The notes: generated by a model from the sequence alone, not told the origin. DNA of 38,103 nt from Oscillospiraceae bacterium (GCA_021201135.1 JAJQGT010000015.1:93557-131659), one strand, 5' to 3'; shown: positions 5,084-12,263, numbered from the stretch's first letter. Made by a program: numbers and translations.

Positions 5084-6207
5084 TCAAGCTTCAAATCGCC
5101 CTCTTTGATCCAACCAATCTTCCGAAGAAGCAGTCCCATCGCCCAGCAGATTATTGCCGGGAGGACTATGCAGACGAGGATGAGCCCGACCCAGTCGAAG
5201 GCGGTCGGGGTGATTGCCGTGGCGCCGTTTGCGATTGCGGCGTCGCTCGGGGAGACCCAACCGGTCCAGACGCCGATAAGCCCGCAGAGACCGCAGGTGC
5301 CCATTCCGCTGTTGACCGGTGCGCCGTTCATCGTGAGCCCGAAAACGCAGGTCGCAATCGGTCCCGTAATCGCACTGGCGACTATCGGGGGAATCCAGAT
5401 ACGTGGATTCTTTATAATATTGCCCATCTGGAGCATGCTTGTGCCCAAGCCTTGGCTGACGAGCCCGCCCCAACGATTTTCTTTAAATGAGAGCACAGCA
5501 AAGCCGACCATGTTCGCACAGCACCCCGCAACCGCCGCCCCTCCGGCAAGACCGGTGAGCGAGAGCGCCGCGCAGATTGCCGCCGAGGATATCGGAAGCG
5601 TCAGGCAGATTCCGACGACAACCGAGACGACGATGCCCATTACGAACGGCTGCTGCTCGGTCGCCCACATAATGAGGTTGCCGACTGCGCTTGCCGCCGT
5701 CCCGATCGGAGCCGCAACGAGCGCCGCCAAGCCGACTCCCACAAGAACCGTCACGAGCGGAGTGACGAGAATGTCGATTTTTGTCTTCTTCGAGACGAGC
5801 TTGCCGATTTCACAGGCGATGCAAGCCGTGACGAACACCGCCAAGGGTCCTCCCGCACCGCCAATCTGATTCGTCGCAAATCCGACGGGAATGAGCGAGT
5901 AGAGCACCAAGGGCGGCGCCTTCAGGCTGTTTCCGATAGCGACCGCCATCGCGGGACCTGCCAGAAGCGAACAGCACTTGCCGACGGTGTAGCCGACGTC
6001 GTTAAGAGTGAAGACCGTCGCCGTGAGAGCTCCGATTCCGAGCTGAGAGCCGAGAGTATCAAGAATCGTGCCGATCAGGAGCGAGCAGAAAAGCCCCTGC
6101 GCCATCGCGCCCAAGGCGTCGACGAAATAGACCTTCGCCCGAAGCTCCACGCCGTTCCCGCGGCAGAATCCGACAAATCTGAGCCACAAATTTTTAATCT
6201 TATCCAA
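5080..6207 (-). CDS. PfoR/PTS_EIIC_2-type membrane protein
   Basis: This is a polytopic inner-membrane protein of about 375 aa with roughly nine hydrophobic helices and glycine/alanine-rich segments. It resembles the PTS sugar transporter EIIC-like family that includes PfoR of Clostridium perfringens, named as a regulator of perfringolysin but built like a transporter. No EIIA or EIIB domain is attached. The neighbour ptsH is a general PTS component, but the substrate is unknown. I place the start at the TTG at 6207, 8 nt after AGGGG. A longer frame to 6282 would begin inside the -35 box of the gene's own promoter and cannot be translated. The stop codon lies in repeat copy a. Confidence 0.8.
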   Translation of the reverse strand: MDKIKNLWLRFVGFCRGNGVELRAKVYFVDALGAMAQGLFCSLLIGTILDTLGSQLGIGALTATVFTLNDVGYTVGKCCSLLAGPAMAVAIGNSLKAPPLVLYSLIPVGFATNQIGGAGGPLAVFVTACIACEIGKLVSKKTKIDILVTPLVTVLVGVGLAALVAAPIGTAASAVGNLIMWATEQQPFVMGIVVSVVVGICLTLPISSAAICAALSLTGLAGGAAVAGCCANMVGFAVLSFKENRWGGLVSQGLGTSMLQMGNIIKNPRIWIPPIVASAITGPIATCVFGLTMNGAPVNSGMGTCGLCGLIGVWTGWVSPSDAAIANGATAITPTAFDWVGLILVCIVLPAIICWAMGLLLRKIGWIKEGDLKLE

Positions 6208-6253
6208 AACAAACACCCCTTTGAGGTTAAGTAATAGTAAAGTTTTGGATATA

Positions 6254-6282
6254 ACTATACTCCGATATTTTGGAAATGTCAA
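6254..6282 (-). promoter_or_regulatory. Promoter of PfoR-like gene
   Basis: TTGACA (6277-6282), 17 bp, TATAGT (6254-6259) on the minus strand. Its position sets the start codon downstream at 6207. Confidence 0.82.
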
Positions 6283-6305
6283 GACGTATTAAAAGCTTAT
6301 TTAGT

Positions 6306-6333
6306 CAAAAAGAGCACCACCGCAAGGTGATGC
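6306..6333 (-). terminator. Terminator after second XRE gene
   Basis: On the minus strand GCATCACC/GGTGGTGC closes over loop TTGC and is followed by TCTTTTT. It separates the XRE gene at 6376 from the PfoR-like gene. Confidence 0.8.
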
Positions 6334-6375
6334 CTACTTGATAACAATTTAAATTTGTGCTATACTATATAAATA

Positions 6376-7074
6376 TCAGCCGCTGATCTCCTTAATCCTC
6401 GACTCGCTGTTCTTGATGAGGTTGACGGTGGAAGAGTAGTATTGCGGGAACTCTTCCGAAAGGGTCTGGGTCGTGATTTCGGGGACTGAGTCCTCCGAAA
6501 CGGCGTCCTCGCCGGTCGTCACAACGCCCTTCAACGCGGCGTTGAGCTTCGCCTCGGCAAGGCTCATGGCGGCGTCACAGCCGGACTTCGCGACGGTGCG
6601 GTCTACCATAAAGAAATTCTGGTCGTTCTTTGGGTTCGCGGAGTAGATATAGCGGAAGCACTTGTAAACCGCAAGCATAAGATACCCCGAAACCTCTTTT
6701 ATAACGGTCGCCGAGCGGAACTTCCCGAGGAGCGAAAAGACCACGTTCAGCGAGTTCACAATCAGCTTTTTGTTGAAGGCGATCATCATCGTCCCGGGAG
6801 TGACCTTCTCCTTGTGAGAGGGGTCGTCGCCGGGGAGCTCGTCAACGGAAATGACCTTGCCCTGGGGCTCGGGGGAGCGCCCGAGAAGGTAATCGCAGGA
6901 AACGCCGTAGTAATCTGCGGCTTTCACGAGGAAGTCGAGCCCGCATTCGCGCTTGCCCTTTTCGTAATGGGAAAGAAGACCCTGGGAAATGCCGAGGTCC
7001 TGCGCCGCCTGCTTCTGCGAAATCTTCTTTTCTTTTCTTAAAAGTGCCATAATTCTGGCAAAGTCCGAGTTCAT
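6376..7074 (-). CDS. XRE-family transcriptional regulator
   Basis: The 232-aa protein has an N-terminal HTH_3 domain (about residues 4-60, with SQKQAAQDLGISQGLLSHYE) and a ~160-residue C-terminal part of unknown fold that is mildly hydrophobic near residues 110-135. The start chosen is the ATG at 7074, preceded by GGGGATGATTT. A longer frame to 7116 would begin inside the -10 box of its promoter. A palindrome (TTTACA-3-TGTAAA, 7122-7136) overlaps the -35 box and is a likely autoregulatory site. It diverges from the histidine phosphatase gene. Targets are unknown. Confidence 0.83.
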   Translation of the reverse strand: MNSDFARIMALLRKEKKISQKQAAQDLGISQGLLSHYEKGKRECGLDFLVKAADYYGVSCDYLLGRSPEPQGKVISVDELPGDDPSHKEKVTPGTMMIAFNKKLIVNSLNVVFSLLGKFRSATVIKEVSGYLMLAVYKCFRYIYSANPKNDQNFFMVDRTVAKSGCDAAMSLAEAKLNAALKGVVTTGEDAVSEDSVPEITTQTLSEEFPQYYSSTVNLIKNSESRIKEISG

Positions 7075-7107
7075 CAAATCATCCCCGAAAATATCAACGT
7101 AGGGAAT

Positions 7108-7136
7108 ATTATACACCGAATTTTACAGATTGTAAA
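7108..7136 (-). promoter_or_regulatory. XRE promoter with overlapping palindrome
   Basis: TTTACA (7131-7136), 17 bp, TATAAT (7108-7113) on the minus strand. The -35 box is one arm of a perfect 6-3-6 inverted repeat, TTTACA-GAT-TGTAAA (7122-7136), which could be the operator of the XRE protein. Confidence 0.7.
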
Positions 7137-7209
7137 GGGCTTCGGGCTTCGGCTTTTTCACCAAAATTTTACCCTAAAATTTGTATATAATGACGAAAGG
7201 AATCTTAAT

Positions 7210-7839
7210 ATGGTCGGCTACAGAATACATTTCATCCGCCACGGAATTACGGTTGCGAACGAAGAGGGGAAATACGTCGGCATCACCGAGTCGCCCATCT
7301 CCGACAGGGGACGCCGCGAGCTCATCGAAAAGCGCGAGAAGATGGTCTATCCTCCCGCCGACAAGGTCTATGTCAGCCCGCTCAAGCGTTGCATCTCGAC
7401 CGCCGCATGCCTTTATCCCGAGGGCTATGCCCGGGTCGTCCCCGAGTTCCGGGAGATGAATTTCGGCGACTTCGAGGGCAAGAAGGCGGTTGACCTCATG
7501 AACAGGGAAGACTACAAGCAGTTCCTCAAGGGCGGGCTCGACAACCCTCCGCCGAACGGCGAGAGCCTCCGTCAGGTTATCATGAGAACGATTGAAGGCA
7601 TGCAGTTCATCGCCGAGGACGTCATGAAAAACGGCTACAAAAACGCCGTCGTAGTGACCCACGGCGGCATAATAATGAACATAATGAGCTGCTTCGGGCT
7701 CCCGAAGAAGAATCCAAACGATTTCGCCTGCGACTTCGGCGAAGGCTTCACCGTCATGCTCACCGCCCAGATGTGGCAGACCTCGCAGGCGGTGGAGATT
7801 ATGGGGAGGATACCAACAGTTCGCAATCAGGAATTATAG
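7210..7839 (+). CDS. Histidine phosphatase family protein (phosphoglycerate mutase-like)
   Basis: The 209-aa protein belongs to the histidine phosphatase superfamily. The phosphorylated histidine is in the motif FIRHGIT near residue 10, further catalytic residues are in SPLKRCIST (about 55) and EMNFGDFEG (about 82), and the second histidine is in VVVTHGG (about 150). These enzymes are cytoplasmic phosphatases or mutases acting on sugar phosphates, nucleotides or cobalamin intermediates; the substrate cannot be told from sequence. No cobalamin genes are nearby, so a CobC role is unsupported. The start has AAAGGAA upstream and a TATAAT at 7186-7191. The toxin promoter of module 2 begins 8 bp after its stop. 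Confidence 0.85.
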   Translation: MVGYRIHFIRHGITVANEEGKYVGITESPISDRGRRELIEKREKMVYPPADKVYVSPLKRCISTAACLYPEGYARVVPEFREMNFGDFEGKKAVDLMNREDYKQFLKGGLDNPPPNGESLRQVIMRTIEGMQFIAEDVMKNGYKNAVVVTHGGIIMNIMSCFGLPKKNPNDFACDFGEGFTVMLTAQMWQTSQAVEIMGRIPTVRNQEL

Positions 7840-7846
7840 AAACCGG

Positions 7847-7875
7847 TTGACAAATGCTGAATTATAATGTACAAT
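7847..7875 (+). promoter_or_regulatory. Promoter of type I toxin mRNA, module 2
   Basis: TTGACA (7847-7852), 17 bp, TACAAT (7870-7875). A TATAAT inside the spacer is too close to the -35 box to serve. The transcript should begin near 7880 and carries the tag TGACAGAGAAG (7881-7891). Confidence 0.8.
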
Positions 7876-7900
7876 AACAGTGACAGAGAAGTGAGAGTCA

Positions 7901-7936
7901 ATGGCAGATATACATGCTTGCGGCTCAATATGGTAG
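7901..7936 (+). CDS. Leader mini-ORF in toxin mRNA 2
   Basis: An 11-codon ORF (MADIHACGSIW) starts 21 nt into the predicted toxin mRNA. The GAGAGTC just before it (7893-7899) is repeated exactly at the toxin ribosome binding site (8003-8009). Toxin mRNA 1 also has a mini-ORF in its leader (2317-2334). Such a leader could couple toxin translation, as mok does for hok. There is no proof that it is translated. Confidence 0.35.
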   Translation: MADIHACGSIW

Positions 7937-8016
7937 ACCTCTTTCTGTGGGGCAGGTAACTGCTCCGGTAGTTTCTGCTCTGCAGAGATTACATAAAAGA
8001 AGGAGAGTCGATAGAC

Positions 8017-8121
8017 ATGACAACCTCTGAAGTCTTGTTACTTCTCAGTTTAGTGTTTACGGTTGTTTTCAAGCTGTTTGACGTTTGGTCAGACGGACGA
8101 AAAAAAATAACCGCCCGGTAA
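8017..8121 (+). CDS. Small hydrophobic peptide, putative holin-like type I toxin (module 2)
   Basis: The peptide has 34 aa. It begins MTTSE, the N-terminal pattern of TxpA/BsrG-like and holin-like toxins (MTxYE), spans the membrane once with LLLLSLVFTVVFKLF, and ends in a basic tail (DGRKKITAR). The ATG at 8017 follows AAGGAGAG at 9 nt. The mRNA leader is long (about 137 nt). A convergent RNA gene with a consensus promoter faces it, and the antitoxin terminator runs through its last codons. The design matches module 1 although the sequences differ. Membrane-acting toxicity is inferred from family resemblance. Confidence 0.78.
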   Translation: MTTSEVLLLLSLVFTVVFKLFDVWSDGRKKITAR

Positions 8122-8142
8122 CCTAAAGCAAACAGGGACGGT
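8101..8142. terminator. Shared bidirectional terminator, module 2
   Basis: ACCGCCC (8110-8116) pairs with GGGACGGT (8135-8142), with one bulged A. On the minus strand it is followed by a run of T residues encoded by the AAA-AAA lysine codons of the toxin gene. On the plus side the tail is CAATTTT. Confidence 0.78.
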
Positions 8143-8226
8143 CAATTTTCACCCGCAGTGCAGGATTCTCATCCGCACATATGAGGTCGATCCGGAACTG
8201 TTCGCAGCAGTTCCGCTTCTCTGTCA
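8101..8226 (-). ncRNA. Predicted antitoxin RNA, module 2
   Basis: From the promoter at 8230-8258 the minus-strand RNA would begin UGACAGAGAAG (8226-8216). A perfect 8-bp hairpin follows (8193-8215, CGGAACTG/CAGTTCCG), then AUCGACCUC (8191-8183). The last is complementary, with one bulged A, to GAGAGTCGAT (8003-8012) at the toxin ribosome binding site. It ends at a terminator with eight U residues that overlaps the last toxin codons, so the 3' ends overlap by about 20 nt. The order tag, hairpin, anti-ribosome-binding-site, terminator is the same as in module 1. Confidence 0.72.
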
Positions 8227-8229
8227 TTC

Positions 8230-8258
8230 ATTATAGCGCATAAAGGCTATTTTGTCAA
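8230..8258 (-). promoter_or_regulatory. Promoter of antitoxin RNA 2, inside the trmD 3' end
   Basis: TTGACA (8253-8258), 17 bp, TATAAT (8230-8235) on the minus strand. The -35 box is read as the Leu-Thr codons (TTG ACA) just before the final Lys and stop of trmD. Read-through of the ribosomal operon would also give this RNA. Confidence 0.88.
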
Positions 8259-9005
8259 TAGCCATTTTGGATTCTCCTCCAAAATCGCCGTAATCTCCGA
8301 CAAATTTGCCTTATCGACGTCATCCAGCTCCGCCTTCTCAAGAAGGTCGGGGCGTTTTTTGTAGGTTTCTTCGAGCTTCTTATATCTTCGCCACTTGAGG
8401 ACGTTTTCTCTGTGCCCGCTCAGAAGCACCTCCGGGACGGGCATGCCTTCCCAGACCTCGGGGCGGGTGTATTGGGGGTACTCAAGAAGCCCGTCGAAGA
8501 GGCTCTCGTCCTCGTGGGAGACGTCTTTGCCGAGGGTTCCGTCGAGCATCCTTGCGATTCCGTCGACAAGGACGACCGCCGGGAGCTCGCCGCCCGTCAG
8601 GACAAAGTCGCCGATCGAGATTTCCTCATCGACAATCTTGTCGAGCACCCTCTGGTCGACGCCCTCGTAGTGCCCGCAGAGGATGAACAGGTCGGATTTC
8701 TTCGAGAGCTCGAGGCACTTCTCCTGATTCAGGATTTTCCCCTTCGGGGACATGAAGACGACGTAGGGCTTGCGGTCGCCGGCGACGGCTTTGTAGCACT
8801 GATAAATCGGCTCCGCCATCATCAGCATTCCCTGACGCTCGCTATAGGGCGTGTCGTCCACACGCTGGTGCTTCCCCTCGGCATAGTCCCGTATCTGGTG
8901 GCAGTGGAGCTCGAAAACTCCCGCCTCGCGGGCTCGCCCGATAATGGAAGCCCCGAGCCAGGTTTCACAGAGCTCGGGGAACAAGGTTGCGATATCAATT
9001 CGCAT
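8247..9005 (-). CDS. trmD: tRNA (guanine37-N1)-methyltransferase
   Basis: TrmD methylates G37 next to the anticodon of tRNAs reading CNN codons, using S-adenosylmethionine, and so prevents frameshifting. The 252-aa SPOUT-fold protein has the trefoil-knot motifs LCGHYEGVDQR (about residues 109-119) and SIGDFVLTGGELP (about 131-143). The C-terminal helical domain is complete. It is the last gene of the ylxM-ffh-rpsP-khpA-rimM-trmD operon, and its start overlaps the end of rimM by 11 bp, which points to translational coupling. Its final codons contain the -35 box of antitoxin RNA 2. No rplS follows, although rplS often ends this operon elsewhere. Confidence 0.97.
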   Translation of the reverse strand: MRIDIATLFPELCETWLGASIIGRAREAGVFELHCHQIRDYAEGKHQRVDDTPYSERQGMLMMAEPIYQCYKAVAGDRKPYVVFMSPKGKILNQEKCLELSKKSDLFILCGHYEGVDQRVLDKIVDEEISIGDFVLTGGELPAVVLVDGIARMLDGTLGKDVSHEDESLFDGLLEYPQYTRPEVWEGMPVPEVLLSGHRENVLKWRRYKKLEETYKKRPDLLEKAELDDVDKANLSEITAILEENPKWLLTK

Positions 9006-9501
9006 CGAAAAGACCCTCCATAGGGTAAATAGTCATTCTGCCGTTCTCAATATCTGTATTGAGAACAACGCTCGGAATTGCGGGTATGTAGTAGAGAGTC
9101 GAGTTTTCAGTCTCTATCTCGTAAACATCGTTCGCACCTGTTTTGAGAACGTCCTTGATTTTGCCGTAGGACTTTCCCTGTTCGTCGAAAACCTCGAGAC
9201 CGATTAAATCGGCTACGAAATAGGAGCCCTCTTCGAGCTGGGCATCGTCGCGGTTGATATAAAGAACCGTTTGCCGGAGCTCGTCCGCTTTGTTGGGGTT
9301 GTCTATTCCCTCGAACCGAAGTATTGCCATGTTGCCGAGCACTCTTGCTCTTATAACCTTGAACGAGGTCTCACCATTCTTGGTATAGAGCGTTTCAAAG
9401 TTGCAGATGAAGGAAGCTGTATCGCACCACGGAATAACCTTGACATCTCCTCTGACGCCGTGCGTGTTTACTATCTTCCCCACTTCGAGATATTTTTCCA
9501 T
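8995..9501 (-). CDS. rimM: Ribosome maturation factor RimM
   Basis: RimM binds ribosomal protein S19 and helps the 30S head mature. The 168-aa protein has the N-terminal RimM beta-barrel (VGKIVNTHGVRGDVKV near the start) and the C-terminal PRC-barrel (DLIGLEVFDEQGKSYGKI, about residues 100-117). I start it at the ATG at 9501, which follows GAAAGGAA. A longer frame to 9576 has no ribosome binding site and would add residues not found in the family. The gene overlaps trmD by 11 bp. The 175-bp gap before it shows short hairpins but no clear promoter. Confidence 0.95.
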   Translation of the reverse strand: MEKYLEVGKIVNTHGVRGDVKVIPWCDTASFICNFETLYTKNGETSFKVIRARVLGNMAILRFEGIDNPNKADELRQTVLYINRDDAQLEEGSYFVADLIGLEVFDEQGKSYGKIKDVLKTGANDVYEIETENSTLYYIPAIPSVVLNTDIENGRMTIYPMEGLFDAN

Positions 9502-9676
9502 GTAGTGTTTCCTTTCAAGTATAATCTCGTTAGTCCTCTTTGTTGCTGACGCTAATTTTTTGCTATTTGCGTCCATTTAGTCAAAACAGCCTTCAACTCC
9601 CGACTTCGATGTCGTAGAGCGACAGGCTGCTTACTGTTTCGGGTCGACACGTTTTCACGAGCCACCCATTCGCGAC

Positions 9677-9910
9677 TTAATCTATTTCGACCATGACCTT
9701 TTCGTTGACCTTGGCGGCACCGGCACGCATGAGAGTACGGATTGCTTTTGCAATTCTTCCCTTTTTGCCGATGATTCTGCCCATGTCGTCGGGGGCGACA
9801 TGAAGATGATAGACGATGATTCCGTCTTCGTTCGGCTCGTCACAGGTTACTACGATAGCGTCCTTGTCCTCGACAAGCTCAGCCGCGATAGTTTTGAGCA
9901 GTAACTCCAT
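9677..9910 (-). CDS. khpA: KH-domain RNA-binding protein KhpA
   Basis: The 77-aa protein is one KH domain with the GxxG loop in RIIGKKGRIAKAIR. KhpA pairs with KhpB (Jag/EloR) in Gram-positive bacteria, binds RNA and affects cell elongation and division. It lies between rpsP and rimM, its usual place in Firmicutes. The ATG at 9910 follows AAAAGGAGA. A start 10 codons upstream (9940) is possible but has no good site. The 144-bp gap to rpsP has several GC-rich short inverted repeats (near 10015-10050) that could act in processing or attenuation. Confidence 0.95.
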   Translation of the reverse strand: MELLLKTIAAELVEDKDAIVVTCDEPNEDGIIVYHLHVAPDDMGRIIGKKGRIAKAIRTLMRAGAAKVNEKVMVEID

Positions 9911-10054
9911 TTGAATCTCCTTTTCAAGCATTGTGTTCACCCTTGCCTCAGATAATTTCTTCTACCGACCTATCGGAAAATATGATGGGTGAAGCTCATA
10001 TTCACCGATAAGCCGGAACCGACCGTCGGGTCGGCGATAAATCGGACAATTTTC

Positions 10055-10297
10055 TCAGATGACACCGTTCTTCTTGAAGAGAGCCTTGACGGTATCGGTA
10101 GGCTGTGCGCCGGTAGCAATCCACTTCTTTGCCTTCTCGCCGTCAACCTTGAGAACTGACGGCTCGACAGTGGGATCGTAATAGCCGAGCTCTTCGATGA
10201 ATCTACCGTCTCTCGGATATCTCGAATCAGCAACAACGATTCTGTAGAAAGGATCCTTCTTTGCACCGATTCTTCTGAGTCTGATTTTAACTGCCAT
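10055..10297 (-). CDS. rpsP: 30S ribosomal protein S16
   Basis: S16 is a primary-binding small-subunit protein needed for 30S assembly. The 80-aa sequence is typical: [20 protein letters not shown] at the start, then [19 protein letters not shown]. The ATG at 10297 follows GGAGGTG at 6 nt. It is separated from ffh by repeat family 2 copy a, so operon read-through must pass a long inverted repeat. A possible TACAAT lies upstream but no -35 box is clear. Confidence 0.97.
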   Translation of the reverse strand: MAVKIRLRRIGAKKDPFYRIVVADSRYPRDGRFIEELGYYDPTVEPSVLKVDGEKAKKWIATGAQPTDTVKALFKKNGVI

Positions 10298-10350
10298 ATA
10301 TTTCACCTCCATGGTTGGATTTTTATTTTAAGATAATTGTAGGCTAATTT

Positions 10351-10423
10351 TGTAGGGGCGGATATTATCCGCCCGTCGTAGTGCCAGCGTCTTTGTTTCG
10401 GGCGGATGATATCCGCCCCTACA
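10351..10423. repeat. Palindromic repeat family 2, copy a
   Basis: A 73-bp inverted repeat with conserved arms (TGTAGGGGCGGAT ... ATCCGCCCCTACA) around a centre that differs from the other copies. One base separates it from the ffh stop codon. It may act as a processing or attenuation hairpin between ffh and rpsP. Confidence 0.92.
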
Positions 10424-10424
10424 T

Positions 10425-11786
10425 TTATTTCATCAAATTCCTCATCTCCGGCGGAAGCTTCGGCATCTTTTTGCGTTTGCCCTTGCCGTTCTTGCCGGAG
10501 CCGGTGAGACCGAATTTCTTCATCATGTCCTTCATCTGCTCGTACTGCTTGAGTAGACGGTTGACATCCTCGACCCGGGTGCCGCTTCCTGCGGCAATTC
10601 TGCGCTTGCGCTTCGGGTTTATGATGGACGGCTTTGCACGCTCTTCCGGAGTCATCGAAAGAATCATTGCCTCAGTTCTCGGGACCTGCTTCTCGTCAAT
10701 CTGCGATTCGTCAATCTTGTTGCCGCCGGGCATCATCTGAAGAATGGACTTGATTGAGCCCATCTTCTCAATCTGCCGCATCTGATCGAGGAGGTCGTTC
10801 ATGTCGAACTTGCCCTCCGACATCTTGTCGGCAAGCTTTTCCGCCTCTTTTTCATCAACGGCGTTCTGAGCCTTCTCGATGAGGGACATAACGTCACCCA
10901 TGCCGAGGATTCTCGAAGCCATTCGCTCCGGGTGGAAGGGCTCGAACTCGTCAAGCTTTTCGCCGGTGCCGACGAACTTAATCGGCTTGCCGGTCGCCGC
11001 GAGTACTGAGAGCGCCGCTCCTCCTCGGGTGTCGGAATCGAGCTTCGTCAGGATTACGCTGTCGATAGAGAGCTTTTCGTCGAACGCCTTCGCGACGTTG
11101 ACGGCTTCCTGTCCGACCATCGCATCGACGACAAGGATAATCTCGTTCGGCTGTGTAATCTCCTTCAGGTCTCCGAGCTCGTCCATGAGTTCTTCGTCAA
11201 TCTGAAGTCGTCCTGCTGTATCTATAATAACGATGTCGTTGCCGTGGTCTCTGGCATGATTAAGAGCATCCTTGACAATCTTTCTCGGGTCAATCTGACC
11301 TTCTTCGAAGACTGGAACGCCCGCCTGCTCGCCGACAATCTTCAACTGCTCGATTGCCGCGGGTCTGTAGACGTCGCAGGCGACAAGAATCGGGCGCTTT
11401 TCCATGCCCTTGAAGTACTTTGCGAGCTTCGCCGCGTGGGTTGTCTTACCTGAGCCCTGAAGACCGCACATCATTATGACGCACGGAGGCTTCGACGGGA
11501 AGTTTATTTTCGAATTGGAGCTACCCATAAGGGCGATAAGCTCCTCGTTTACTATCTTTATAACCTGCTGAGCAGGAGTGAGGCTTTCGAGAACCTCGGC
11601 GCCGACGCATCTCTCGGAGACCTTCGCGACAAAGTCCTTGACGACCTTGTAGCTGACATCGGCTTCCAGAAGAGCCATGCGTATTTCCTTCATGGCGACC
11701 TTGACGTCCGCCTCGGTAAGCCGCCCGTGCGACTTAAGGCGCTTGAAAACGCCGTTCAGCTTTTCGCTCAAACCCTCAAATGCCAT
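10425..11786 (-). CDS. ffh: Signal recognition particle protein Ffh
   Basis: Ffh is the SRP54 GTPase that binds signal sequences with 4.5S/6S RNA and delivers ribosomes to FtsY. The 453-aa protein has the N domain, the G domain (P loop GLQGSGKTTHAAKLA near 107, DTAGR near 190, TKLDSDTRGG near 247) and the methionine-rich M domain (from about 300, with QMMPGG and the RNA-binding GSGTR region). Its ATG directly follows the ylxM stop codon, a usual coupling in Firmicutes. The stop is 1 bp from repeat family 2. Confidence 0.97.
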   Translation of the reverse strand: MAFEGLSEKLNGVFKRLKSHGRLTEADVKVAMKEIRMALLEADVSYKVVKDFVAKVSERCVGAEVLESLTPAQQVIKIVNEELIALMGSSNSKINFPSKPPCVIMMCGLQGSGKTTHAAKLAKYFKGMEKRPILVACDVYRPAAIEQLKIVGEQAGVPVFEEGQIDPRKIVKDALNHARDHGNDIVIIDTAGRLQIDEELMDELGDLKEITQPNEIILVVDAMVGQEAVNVAKAFDEKLSIDSVILTKLDSDTRGGAALSVLAATGKPIKFVGTGEKLDEFEPFHPERMASRILGMGDVMSLIEKAQNAVDEKEAEKLADKMSEGKFDMNDLLDQMRQIEKMGSIKSILQMMPGGNKIDESQIDEKQVPRTEAMILSMTPEERAKPSIINPKRKRRIAAGSGTRVEDVNRLLKQYEQMKDMMKKFGLTGSGKNGKGKRKKMPKLPPEMRNLMK

Positions 11787-12140
11787 TTATTCTCCAATCA
11801 CTGTCTTAATTCTTTCTAACTTTTCTATAACGCTTTTCGTTGTGGTATATGTCTTGCAATCGTGGATGATTTCGTCGCACTGGGCGGTTACGAAATCAAG
11901 CTTTTCAGAGTATTCCTTCATCATCTTCGTGACGCCGACATTTTCCTCGAGCTCGTTGAGGGAATCCTCGCCTCTCTTGATTGCGTCGCGGACGCCCTGG
12001 CGGGAGATGCCGCAGTTGTCGGCGATTTCGGACAAAGAAAGGTCGTCGTTGTAGTAGAATTCCATCATCTCGCGCTGCTTGTCGGTCAGCATGCCGCCGT
12101 AAATGTCGAGGAGCGCAGAGTATTTAAGATCCTTAGCCAC
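11787..12140 (-). CDS. ylxM: YlxM-family DNA-binding protein (UPF0122)
   Basis: The 117-aa protein has a sigma-70 region-4-like helix-turn-helix (LTDKQREMMEFYYNDDLSLS, then SRQGVRDAIKRGE, about residues 17-57). YlxM is encoded next to ffh in most Firmicutes and is thought to modulate SRP assembly or GTPase activity. A GTG at 12140 fits best, with GGACGGGTG just upstream. It is the first gene of the operon, behind a clear promoter and a leader that opens with a hairpin. Confidence 0.93.
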   Translation of the reverse strand: MAKDLKYSALLDIYGGMLTDKQREMMEFYYNDDLSLSEIADNCGISRQGVRDAIKRGEDSLNELEENVGVTKMMKEYSEKLDFVTAQCDEIIHDCKTYTTTKSVIEKLERIKTVIGE

Positions 12141-12215
12141 AATATCACCCGTCCTTTTCCGAAAGAGATACTAAATCTTGTGTTCGAAGTAAAGTCTCAA
12201 AACTTTACAGGCACT

Positions 12216-12244
12216 ATTATATAACATATCAGTCGCTTTGTCAA
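12216..12244 (-). promoter_or_regulatory. Promoter of the ylxM-ffh-rpsP-khpA-rimM-trmD operon
   Basis: TTGACA (12239-12244), 17 bp, TATAAT (12216-12221) on the minus strand. The mRNA should start near 12209 and at once forms the perfect hairpin GTAAAGT/ACTTTAC (12189-12208). Confidence 0.88.
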
Positions 12245-12263
12245 GAGGGAATTTTAAAAAATA

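Noticed and set aside
6208-6282. Longer N terminus for the PfoR-like protein
   Set aside because: Its start would be the TTG of the gene's own -35 box, so it is not in the mRNA.
9502-9576. 193-aa version of RimM
   Set aside because: No ribosome binding site at 9576; the ATG at 9501 has GAAAGGAA and matches the family start.
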